A DNA stretch of 64,000 nt from the NCBI GenBank assembly GCA_905220665.1, contig CAJNAR010000163.1, positions 62,001 to 126,000 on the forward strand, written 5' to 3'. Positions 46,128 through 55,125 of this stretch are shown here, piece by piece; the stretch's first letter is position 1; every line of letters begins with the position of its first letter. The notes below the pieces were generated by a model. The model was not told where the DNA came from, did not search any database, and saw nothing but the letters and a program-made list of their open reading frames with translations. Origin of the DNA: Albugo candida (lineage: Eukaryota > Oomycota > Peronosporomycetes > Albuginales > Albuginaceae). A program made the translations under genes and the position numbers.

Positions 46128-46880
46128 ATGTGTCGAGCAATTCTACAAATCATTTGGTCAATTCAATTTTTGACGTTTCCGAATGGAAATGCGGAGGTAA
46201 CGGTACACTCCAACGATATTCGGACTTCAGCGTTTCGGATTGATTCTCTTGCTTCGACAAAAGAAACGCATTTAAGAGAATCGATTGCAGCTGAAGTTGA
46301 TTTGTATCTGTACCAAGTCGTAAGGGCCGAACACTACCGATTCAACGACACTGTGTTATATCATTTAAAGAATCTCGATCGTGCCAAAGTGTATATAGTC
46401 AAGATTTCCTATCCCGCTTCCATTCCGAGTTCTTTTAGTCTTGTGGAAATTAATTCATCTGCTAAGCAATCACTATCAAATGTAAGAGGTCGAAGACTCA
46501 ACACGGAAATATTTCCCGTCACGTTTGAAGATACCGATTCAAGCTTTGCAGCAAATGGATTGGTTCAAAAGGATATACTGATACACATTCAAAGTGAAGG
46601 AGTGCTTCCAATTGGCGGAATAGTACCGTCCCATTGTCTGTATGATATCGCTGTAGAAGAGCTTCTCTATGGATTCATGCCATCCGCTACAATTCGTCTG
46701 ATTCTGTGGGCAATATTTCTTTTAATCGTGTTGCGAGTATTTGTGTGGAATTACGTCGTGCAAACGATCTCTTTGGAAGCTGACGATGAACAAGTTGCGA
46801 GGAGAAAAGTCACACAGCCAAGATGCATGAAGGCGCTCAGCTCAAAGGCTACACACCAAATTGACTCAAAAGATCAGTAA
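46128..46880 (+). CDS. Single-pass type I membrane protein, unknown
   Basis: A 250-aa protein with a signal peptide (residues 1 to about 22, MCRAILQIIWSIQFLTFPNG), a lumenal or extracellular domain of about 170 residues (including VLYHLKNLDRAKVYIVKISY) and one transmembrane helix near 195-220 (RLILWAIFLLIVLRVFVW), followed by a short basic cytosolic tail. No family recognised by eye. Confidence 0.75.
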   Translation: MCRAILQIIWSIQFLTFPNGNAEVTVHSNDIRTSAFRIDSLASTKETHLRESIAAEVDLYLYQVVRAEHYRFNDTVLYHLKNLDRAKVYIVKISYPASIPSSFSLVEINSSAKQSLSNVRGRRLNTEIFPVTFEDTDSSFAANGLVQKDILIHIQSEGVLPIGGIVPSHCLYDIAVEELLYGFMPSATIRLILWAIFLLIVLRVFVWNYVVQTISLEADDEQVARRKVTQPRCMKALSSKATHQIDSKDQ

Positions 46881-47222
46881 ATGTGTATAGTCGACGTATA
46901 CAATTCGCCTACAAAAACGTACCCATCTTAACTTGAACGAAGAAAAACTCGGCCACAAAATTCCAGTTTATAAAAAATTAGGATCACTGCATCAAGGCTA
47001 TATTTGAAATATCAATCTCACCAGATTCATCGGACTCCTGTTCCACTTTTTCTCACTACTTTTATGTTTTCTCCTCCTCACGCTCCTCTTTGCCCTCAGA
47101 ATCACTCGCAATTACTCGAAAGTCACTCAGTTTCGTTCTGTAAGCCTCCGACCTCACTCCCTCAAAATAACTCGATCTAATTTTACAGCGCGGATGGCGG
47201 TACTAAAAATGCCACAAATCCA
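46881..47222 (+). promoter_or_regulatory. Promoter and probable 5' UTR with intron and upstream ORF
   Basis: A good intron (gtaagc..ttttacag) lies at 47140-47188 in the leader of the next gene. An upstream ATG at 47064 read through this splice gives a short upstream ORF whose TGA overlaps the proposed start codon at 47223 (atga). A further ATG at 47194 reads the same 10-codon end. This arrangement could limit translation of the main ORF. If exon 1 joined in another phase the main ORF could instead extend upstream, where its frame is open to 47190. Confidence 0.4.
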
Positions 47223-49526
47223 ATGAAATCCACACGCGCATGCGTGTCTTCTCCAACTTCGAATGGCAAAACAGCTTTGTATCTTGCTCGAAACTCTTTC
47301 CACTCTTCCAACGTTTGCCTCAAACTCGCCTCCTCATGCCCTCAATCCCCTCATTCACCTCAAGGAAACTCGTCACCAAAAAGCGATGCCAAGAGCCGAT
47401 CACCGATGCATCCAGTGCTCATTCCTGTTTCTCGGAGATCGTCATCCCCCATCCATATCGCTGGGATGAATATACGACCGAGTGTTGACCCCATCGCACC
47501 ATCCCAACATCACGCTTTTCACGCACACAATTCGGATCAACTTTTAGAGCAAGTGAGTGTCCTCAAGAGTATGCTTGGACTCTCTGAGGATGAACTCCAG
47601 TGGAAAATCGATTCTCTCAAAGGGAACGCCTTCCTCATCGCAGAACACCAATTAGATCTCGCTGAAGAAAAATACGATCGCCTTCTATGCGAGCAGTCGC
47701 AATTGAATACAACCGCAACAAACAAACAATGCGATCGTCTCGAACGAATACTGACTGAATGTATCACCTATCTTAAAGATGAAAGGCATCCTCCCAAACA
47801 AAGCCTCAGAAACGTGCTTGATGAGGCCATCCTCACTAAACTCGAGGATGAGGCAAAAGCGTGGACTCACTCAACTTGTATCCTCAATTTTCTCGCACCG
47901 AAATTGAGTCTCCAAAATTCCGTTTTGTTGGAATCGCTGCAAAAGCTTTTTGCCGATACGGTCACAGAATCTCTCTTCCAATGCGAGAAAGCTGTTCAAG
48001 AGTGTGCAGACTTTGCTTCCGCGCGTACGTTGACGCTCCTCCACCAAGAACAAGAGATTGCTGAGACGATGAAGACCATTGAGATTTGGAAATCACGACG
48101 AGAGAGTGCTAAAGAATACGCTTCAGAAATGCTCAAACGAGAGAGACTTTGGACGTTGCAACAGACAGATGTAAACGCGCAGTCATTGAGACTTTTACGA
48201 AGTCTTATTCCACTTGATATCCATTTCTTATCGGTGGAAGGGCTTATTGAGCGAGCGTATGGCCTTGGTGTGTTGTATACTTACGACTTGGCCGCGTACT
48301 TGAAAACGAATCGATTTCTACATTGGGTCGTTCTTCACGAGAACGATATCGCTCGGGATACTTTTTTGAGCGCTTTATCAGCTCCATTCTTCACCGATAT
48401 CACAGCGTACGATATCCATGAATGTCGGGCTGTTTGGGCGGTGATGCCTGAGCATTTCGAGGCCGATAAAGATGAAAGAAAAGCAGCTTGGAGGATCCAG
48501 TTCCGCAATCATTTGGAGATGATGGTCAAGCAGGACAGCGGACAAATGATTCGTGCAGGATGGGATCCAACTCGTCACGCGCGATGTGAAATACCACTTT
48601 ATCCGCTGAGTGGTAAACAACTGCTGAATCCCATTTATACGTATCCGAGCGAAAGTGAGATTGACGCAAAATTGGAGAAATATTCGGCTCAGAACCAGCG
48701 ACTTGCGCATAAAAAAGAGGCGATTTCCAAGTTGGAAATAGAGATTCCACAAGCAAAAGTGGAATATCTCGCGATCGCTGATGATGCTCGTTGTGAAGAT
48801 ATCCAGAAAAGAGTGTCCAAAGAAATGCTTGTACGACTTCGTGATCAAGCCAAAGCGAAATACCAAGGATTAGTCAAGTCTCGCGATACGCTTGTGCTCG
48901 ATTTGAAGCACTTGGAACGGGTCATTGCGACATCGACACCTTCCTTGGAGCAATACACAACCGAGATCGAAAGGATTTGTCAATTGGATGAGATGACTCG
49001 CTCGAGTCGAATTATCGGACCATTTCCTCAGACTCTCAATATTGAGCCTCGAGCGCGCGTCGCGTTTCGCAAAATGTCGGTGGAGGAAGAAATTCATGAA
49101 CGTCGCGAGGAATTGAGCCACGCGATCGCCGAAAGAGAAAAAGAAGCCGAGATTTCGGACGAGAGTTTAGTCGCTCCGAACAATGAGGATGAGACTCAAC
49201 GTATTTTGAGTCCAAAAGCAGTGAGGATCGCTCCTCAAGTGTTGCAATTCCTCAAAAATGCACATCAGCGAGTACATTCCTCACGAACTTTGCCGTGGCG
49301 AAGGTCTACGGAACCGGCGAAAAAAGCACAAGAGAATTGTTTGGAACGTGATGATGTGAATTTTTCGTGTTTAGACGCGATTCCACGCGCGAAATCGAAA
49401 GCTGTGTCGCGGTTGTTTGAGAATTGTACGGAAGTGGGTTTTGTTCTTGAGCCTGAGAGACCCGTTTCATTCTTGTTGGAACTTCAGAGTCGACATAAAG
49501 TTCATCAATCGATTGAGAAGATTTGA
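47223..49526 (+). CDS. Large coiled-coil protein, unknown
   Basis: A 767-aa single ORF. The first 100 residues are Ser/Pro-rich and look disordered (CPQSPHSPQGNSSPKS). The rest is mostly helical with coiled-coil stretches (DQLLEQVSVLKSMLGLSEDE, RLAHKKEAISKLEIEIPQAK, EEEIHERREELSHAIAEREK). A more globular middle contains YGLGVLYTYDLAAYLKTNRF. No family recognised. Start uncertain (see the leader region). The stop lies only 15 bp before the next ATG in the same direction. Confidence 0.75.
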   Translation: MKSTRACVSSPTSNGKTALYLARNSFHSSNVCLKLASSCPQSPHSPQGNSSPKSDAKSRSPMHPVLIPVSRRSSSPIHIAGMNIRPSVDPIAPSQHHAFHAHNSDQLLEQVSVLKSMLGLSEDELQWKIDSLKGNAFLIAEHQLDLAEEKYDRLLCEQSQLNTTATNKQCDRLERILTECITYLKDERHPPKQSLRNVLDEAILTKLEDEAKAWTHSTCILNFLAPKLSLQNSVLLESLQKLFADTVTESLFQCEKAVQECADFASARTLTLLHQEQEIAETMKTIEIWKSRRESAKEYASEMLKRERLWTLQQTDVNAQSLRLLRSLIPLDIHFLSVEGLIERAYGLGVLYTYDLAAYLKTNRFLHWVVLHENDIARDTFLSALSAPFFTDITAYDIHECRAVWAVMPEHFEADKDERKAAWRIQFRNHLEMMVKQDSGQMIRAGWDPTRHARCEIPLYPLSGKQLLNPIYTYPSESEIDAKLEKYSAQNQRLAHKKEAISKLEIEIPQAKVEYLAIADDARCEDIQKRVSKEMLVRLRDQAKAKYQGLVKSRDTLVLDLKHLERVIATSTPSLEQYTTEIERICQLDEMTRSSRIIGPFPQTLNIEPRARVAFRKMSVEEEIHERREELSHAIAEREKEAEISDESLVAPNNEDETQRILSPKAVRIAPQVLQFLKNAHQRVHSSRTLPWRRSTEPAKKAQENCLERDDVNFSCLDAIPRAKSKAVSRLFENCTEVGFVLEPERPVSFLLELQSRHKVHQSIEKI

Positions 49527-49541
49527 GCTATAATTAAATCG

Positions 49542-52007
49542 ATGACGCTTGAGCATAAAGAGATCACGTGTGATCATCGTAAAGTGCTGTATCTGATCAG
49601 TTTGTACGCTGTGGCTGCTGAAACGAGCAAACAAAATGAACGTTGGATTCGTCAAGTCCCACTATTTGTGCTCATGTTTGAAGCGATTGTGCGTGGGAAA
49701 TTGGACTTTGATTATGCTCCTGCATCTATCCGACTGTCCTATAAAGGGAAATCAATGCGTCGCTGGCTGAATATATCGCAGGAAGGGAAGACCGCCTTGG
49801 AAGATCTCTGGGACGATGGATTAGTGAATGGGATTAAGCTGTCAAGTGACGATTTTCAGCCTGTGACAGCGTACCAAGTCTCGTCCCTGGGACAGACGTA
49901 TCTGTCCCAGATGTGTCCCAGCGAGCGAGAAGAAATTAACTCGTTTGTATTTCCACAACCCTTAATTGAGCCGAAAGCACTCCAGGTTTCATACGATGGT
50001 TACCGATTTTACCTACGATCTGGTGCGTTTCTTCGAGCCAGCTCGGTTACAGACAGTGAAGATGTATCGTATGTATCATCTCCGTACCTTCCGCATTGCT
50101 TGCGGTCTCCTGGGTACTATCAAGTAACAGAAACTAGCAATGCTCATCGAGCTCAAGAATGTTTTTCCGGTTGTAGTAACATCACGAAAAGCACGACAGA
50201 AGTTATCGCATTGGATACGGTGTACTCTCTTATTGGTGAATGGGTTCCATTTGGGTCCAATCAGATTGTCGCCTTGAATGAGCGAATTGGCGCATTGGAC
50301 CGATGTCAAGGAGGAATTCTTACCAGTCAAATCGATGTTTCACCCACCGACGCGCATTTTAAAATGCCCGTGGGGCAAACACAAGTTCGTATTCTAGACT
50401 ACGATTTCGTTCGCTGTATCAATCTGGAAGCGGAATCGCATTTCCCCGAAAGTCCTGGAATCGTCCAGATTGAGCATTTCGGTATGCATTTGAATTGTGA
50501 TGGATGTCTGGTATACGGAATCAAAGTAGACGCGATCATGAACCGCGCTTCCAACGACGTCCCAATTGATTATTTGGCACGATTGCTGGTTGATGTGCAT
50601 CAGGATTCGTCCATTCTCATCAATGATTTGCTCTCACGGTACCAGTTGAGTATGCTGGACATGATTTACCTGGGTGATTCGTTCCAACGTAATAAATATA
50701 ATTGTATCATGGCGAAAAGTATCGTACCAAAAGTACCCGCACAAACTTATAAAACCGACAAGAAATTAGCCAATGAGTTGGCTCAAGTGCTCGGAGACAT
50801 CCAAGCATGTTATGACCTCACTCCCAATGACGTTCTTATACTCGGTCGGGCCGGATGTCTCTTAGTCGGTCCCAATAACGCTCGTTTCGAAGAAGAAATG
50901 ACCGCGTACGTGGGACTGGTGAGTCGTGATCTGTTTTGTAAAAACTTTTTCGCTCGAACTTTTGTTCTGGATGCAAGACTGAAGGATATTCGACAGCTTA
51001 TCCATTTTCTTCAGAAAGAACCGAGTAAGGTGGCATTGGTCCGTCAGCGACTTACAATTGTGTCGAAAGACACGATTTTGCTGGCAGAGACTTTGGAGTA
51101 TTTGTTGGATTCCTTGGAAGATGTGGAGCTTGGGTTCACGGCCAGAACATTGGCGAAAAATCTGCGTGACATGGAACGTGACAGAGGAGGCACGGGGTTA
51201 GATGGGAAAATGTACAAGATCCTGTCACTTCAACAGCTTCACGGACAAATACTATTACGGTGTCGAGATTCGGGCAAGCTGATGGACAACACCATGCAGC
51301 AGCTGGAGCAATTACAGATGATTGCGGAAAGTATGGCAACAAGTCAATTAGAGTCGGCGAGCTTGGACATGAGTTTGAACACACATATACTGAGTAAGGC
51401 AGTCCGATCACAGGAAAATGGGGAGTGCGTGTTACAAGCCCTTAAATTTTTGGTTGCTGGTGTCTTTTTGTTCGATCTGATTGATCATCTAGATGGAGGG
51501 ACATGGCACACTGAGGTTCCACACTGGGTTCGAAAGTACTTGCTTGAGAATCTGTATGCGCATCCTTTCGTATGGTGGGGCGTAAATTTGGTACTTTTGG
51601 TATGTTCACAGATCGTATTGTACCAAATGGCAAGACGGATGGTTCGACAATATATGGGGTGGTACGCTGTCACATTAGAATTGAATGAGAAGATTTCTAT
51701 CAAACAACTCAATCGATTTCTTGCATCGAAATGTATCATACAAATGGAAAAGCGGCACATTTGTCAATCAGTCATAGATGGCAACATGGGTGGGCAATTT
51801 ATGTCAGTTCGATGGAAGGAACAACGGAAACAGAATACGGAAGCGTGGAACAATAAAACTGTTGTGCAAGCAGTGGTGGATGTGAAGCATCAATTTTTAC
51901 TCTATGTAACGATACATTTCCACGCACGAAAGAATATGCTGTCAAATTCTGAATGTTTGCAGAAATTTCGTCAACAAATGAAAAAAGCAAGCGTTCTTTC
52001 TTCATAA
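49542..52007 (+). CDS. Large protein with two C-terminal membrane helices, unknown
   Basis: An 821-aa single ORF. Residues 1-120 include a possible winged-helix-like segment (LEDLWDDGLVNGIKLSSDDF). The centre is mixed alpha/beta (HFGMHLNCDGCLVYGIKVDA, LLVDVHQDSSILINDLLSRY). A helical region rich in Leu and Gln (MQQLEQLQMIAESMATSQLE) precedes two hydrophobic helices (LQALKFLVAGVFLFDLID and WWGVNLVLLVCSQIVLYQM), a layout reminiscent of a CorA-like membrane end but without the GMN motif. No family recognised; probably a conserved stramenopile protein. Confidence 0.75.
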   Translation: MTLEHKEITCDHRKVLYLISLYAVAAETSKQNERWIRQVPLFVLMFEAIVRGKLDFDYAPASIRLSYKGKSMRRWLNISQEGKTALEDLWDDGLVNGIKLSSDDFQPVTAYQVSSLGQTYLSQMCPSEREEINSFVFPQPLIEPKALQVSYDGYRFYLRSGAFLRASSVTDSEDVSYVSSPYLPHCLRSPGYYQVTETSNAHRAQECFSGCSNITKSTTEVIALDTVYSLIGEWVPFGSNQIVALNERIGALDRCQGGILTSQIDVSPTDAHFKMPVGQTQVRILDYDFVRCINLEAESHFPESPGIVQIEHFGMHLNCDGCLVYGIKVDAIMNRASNDVPIDYLARLLVDVHQDSSILINDLLSRYQLSMLDMIYLGDSFQRNKYNCIMAKSIVPKVPAQTYKTDKKLANELAQVLGDIQACYDLTPNDVLILGRAGCLLVGPNNARFEEEMTAYVGLVSRDLFCKNFFARTFVLDARLKDIRQLIHFLQKEPSKVALVRQRLTIVSKDTILLAETLEYLLDSLEDVELGFTARTLAKNLRDMERDRGGTGLDGKMYKILSLQQLHGQILLRCRDSGKLMDNTMQQLEQLQMIAESMATSQLESASLDMSLNTHILSKAVRSQENGECVLQALKFLVAGVFLFDLIDHLDGGTWHTEVPHWVRKYLLENLYAHPFVWWGVNLVLLVCSQIVLYQMARRMVRQYMGWYAVTLELNEKISIKQLNRFLASKCIIQMEKRHICQSVIDGNMGGQFMSVRWKEQRKQNTEAWNNKTVVQAVVDVKHQFLLYVTIHFHARKNMLSNSECLQKFRQQMKKASVLSS

Positions 52008-52142
52008 CGAATCAATTCTTTATCGCTTCATATTACAACAGTGACCTTGTTAACTTTAAACACAAACGGAAGCTGAGTGCCTTACACTGACTAAAATTCT
52101 ATTGACACACAACATTGACGACTACACCACACATACGTTTTT

Positions 52143-52646
52143 TCAATCCATGACGGCTGACTGTAAGAAAAAGAGCTCGTCATAAGAGAGATGACTCTGC
52201 ATGGGATTTTGAAGAAGTAAGCTTTCTTCACTAAGGAGCCCATCCGATTGTGGAATATCTTGCCAGACTTGCTCCAAGACGCTAGTATCACTATCGGATG
52301 AGAATCGAGAGGAATCAGTATCGGAACAGATATCAACATCTTGATTTGCAAAGACTGTGGAGGTATGCAAGTTGTACAAATGACTGGATGCTCGATAATG
52401 TATAATTTTCTGTTCAATTTTGCGACTTCGTGCCATTTCACGTTTTTGACGATCAAATTTGCGCTGAATCTGATTCGCTTTATCGCGATGATAACGACAT
52501 AACTGATGTGGCTGCCCATTCCGTTTCTGTGCTCGGTCATTGTGACATTTCCCAGTTTTGTACCGACATTTGATCGAGTCAGAAGCCGCCTTTAATTCTC
52601 CTTTACTCAAACATTCGGGGAAGAAGGAAATAGATGTAGCAACCAT
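52143..52646 (-). CDS. Cysteine/basic-motif protein of oomycete type, unknown
   Basis: About 167 aa from the first in-frame ATG (MVATSISFFPECLSKGELKA). It carries a compact basic block CRYKTGKCHNDRAQKRNG followed by QPHQLCRYHRDKANQIQRKF, with three or four Cys/His that could bind zinc. I believe similar blocks recur in oomycete proteins of unknown role, but this is memory and not a search. The rest is acidic and Ser-rich (SDTDSSRFSSDSDTS). The basic part could bind DNA or act as a nuclear signal. The frame is open a further 32 codons upstream with a TTG. Confidence 0.65.
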   Translation of the reverse strand: MVATSISFFPECLSKGELKAASDSIKCRYKTGKCHNDRAQKRNGQPHQLCRYHRDKANQIQRKFDRQKREMARSRKIEQKIIHYRASSHLYNLHTSTVFANQDVDICSDTDSSRFSSDSDTSVLEQVWQDIPQSDGLLSEESLLLQNPMQSHLSYDELFFLQSAVMD

Positions 52647-52742
52647 TAGTCGGATACGGTTCAAGTTTTGCTTCAATGAGTGGTATAAATCCGGTCTGTT
52701 AATTTTCTGAATGTGTGTCTGCGCGAAACAAAGAATTACCAA

Positions 52743-53485
52743 AACTGGCTGATTATGTTAGTCCTATATCTTGTATGCATTCTGATGTTACAAGTGACAG
52801 AATGTAAAGAAGAGGTTGCATAAACTGGCTTCAAGGAAACAGCAGTCCAGCTTTATTGCTTCCTGCTAAAATATTCCTAAACAAAAATCGGTTTGGATGT
52901 GACAGGTGTTTACTTTCCGCGTGCACAGGTCTATTGATGAATCCAGCCGGAGAATCAAAATATCTGGTCTGGGATTACTGATCAAACATCATAACCTTTT
53001 ACATGTCATATTTCGATCGTGACTGTACGTATGAAAGAACATGATGACTCAAAGAAACCTGATACAATTAATGGTAGTCGATAAATACGTATACAGTCAT
53101 TTTATGACATAGGACAAAGAACGAACAGCAGGGACGGTGCAGTTACGGTCCTCATGTTTTAGTGATTAGAAAATGTAATCACGGCACCATTGCCGCAGAT
53201 GATTGTAGAAAGCCGCGTGTGAAAATTTTGAAACTCGTTAAAAGTGACGACTTGTAGAAGAAATCTTACATAAAGCGCACTCAACGGAAGAAATGTGGAA
53301 ATATTAACGCGTAGATGAAAGCCTGCATATATACGCTATTTTATTTCCAACTTCACAGTCGGGAGACTGCCTCAGGTACGGATGACGCGAGATAGAAAAG
53401 ACGAAGAGGAAAGGGTTGATTGAACTTTACAGTACAGCGAAAAATTTGGGTTTACGACGTTGCGAACTTAATATGAAAAGTCAAG
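52743..53485. other. Intergenic stretch, nothing recognised
   Basis: About 740 bp between divergent genes. No ORF, repeat or RNA gene that I can support. It must contain the promoters of both flanking genes. Confidence 0.5.
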
Positions 53486-54085
53486 ATGGCACCAATGGTA
53501 CGTACTCGTCCTAATATCCTAGTGACTGGTACACCTGGTACCGGGAAGACTTCGCTTTGTCATGAGCTCTCGGTGCACTCTTCACTGTTGTCTATTTGGT
53601 TGACAGTATTTTTTGACAGTATGTTATAGGAACGCTCTGGCTTTCGTCACATTAACGTGGGCGAACTTATTCATGAACGCCATCTTTACTCTGAGCGAGA
53701 TGAAGCATTTGAGTGCCTTATTTTGGATGAAGATAAGGTACTCGATGAAATGGAAGAAATGTTGGAGCAAGGTGGTCAAATTATTGATTTCCATTCATGC
53801 GACTTTTTCCCCGAACGGTATTTCGATCTCGTAATTGTGCTCCAGACGAGCAATACGATCCTATACGATCGATTAATGGCAAGAAATTACAATGAGAAAA
53901 AGCTGCAGGAGAATATACAGTGTGAAATCATGCAGGTTGTTCTGCAAGAGGCGATGGAAAGTTATCCGACCGAAATCGTTCAAGCTTTAAATAACGAAAC
54001 AGTAGATTGCATGGAACAAAACCTCCAGCGAATTTTACAGTGGATCACACTGTACTCTCAGCAAGCAACAACCGTAGAGAACTAG
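53486..54085 (+). CDS. AK6: Adenylate kinase isoenzyme 6 / Fap7 (hCINAP-like)
   Basis: Exon 1 53486-53572, intron 53573-53629 (gtgcac..ttatag), exon 2 53630-54085; 180 aa, the normal family length. The P-loop GTPGTGKT lies near residues 15-22, followed by FRHINVGELIHERHLY, the LDEDKVLDEMEEML helix, GQIIDFHSCDFFPERYFD and VLQTSNTILYDRLMARNYNE. This nuclear AMP kinase/ATPase acts in 18S rRNA maturation with Rps14. Confidence 0.93.
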
Positions 54086-54098
54086 CGACATTGTACCT

Positions 54099-55031
54099 TT
54101 ATGCATTTATAAAACCTCTGCAGCGTATTGGTTGTCTCACTTCTGTTACTGTTGTCACGTCAGCAATTTCGGGGCGTTCGATTCGTTGTGACTCCTGCAA
54201 ACACTTTCGAGATACTTGGTCGTGCATCCGCTCATTCAATAATTGTCGCTGGGCAATACTTTGAATATAAAGTTTACGGCCTGCAAGTTTCTGTCGACCC
54301 ACATCCGTGTGCATGTTGCTCGTATGTCCGCTATACACGTCCAATTGAGTCTTTCGATATCGAGATCCTCTTGAGGTCGCGTCCTCCGTTTGGATGTTGT
54401 GAGTTACTTTTTCAGCAAACGAATTTTTCTGCTTCAAAAGTTTATTTCGCTCCATTATCTGTGACCAACAATCAGATCTTTCACAACAGGCAACCTATAT
54501 AGACATTACCGCTGCAGGACAGTGCTCTTTCATCGGATCTACGGGCAATACGCGCTTCATTCGAGCTGCATTCCAATTCAAACGAATAGATCCCTCAATA
54601 TCATGAGTATCCGCCACATATCCCCTCATTTTCCTCCACCAAAATGCGAGTCCCTCAGCATTCGGCCTCTGCCTCAAACGTGCGGTATGAGTGAGGACAT
54701 ACTTTTCCTCCTCATTTGTCACTCGTTCCTCACGCCGTCGCATTAAAAGTTCCGAGCGCGTAAATGGACCATTTCCGCTGCCAATTGGATTGGAGATTGT
54801 GAAATACGAGCCTGACGTCTGTAGGCAATCTCGTTCGAGTTTATTTACGTGCGCAAACGATCGATGTGGCGTTTCGAGACACTCTATTGCAAGACGTTCG
54901 GCTCGTCTTTGCTCCAACAATTCCGTCCGAGAACGCACATGCGGCTACAGACAATCCGTTCAGTATTCCCTGAGCATTCGACAGCAATCTCATACCTCAT
55001 AAAGCCATTTCGACGGAATTGGAGGCTGCAT
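54099..55031 (-). CDS. Basic helical protein, unknown
   Basis: Exons 55031-54996, 54944-54510 and 54458-54099, with 51-bp introns in phase 0; 276 aa. Start MQPPIPSKWLYE, then RSRTELLEQRRAERLAIECL, FTISNPIGSGNGPFTRSELL, AEGLAFWWRKMRGYVADTHD and a Lys/Arg-rich C-terminal third. No signal peptide or membrane helix. The conserved-looking core and the highly charged helices suggest a structural or RNA/microtubule-associated protein, but I do not recognise the family. The stop lies 13 bp past the AK6 stop; the genes are convergent. Confidence 0.7.
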
Positions 55032-55125
55032 AAAGCCTTATGACTCGTGAGAATGGCAAAGAATAGACAGAAATAAACACATTCAAAATAGCCGATGGCT
55101 TTCGTATTGATAGCATCACATTACA

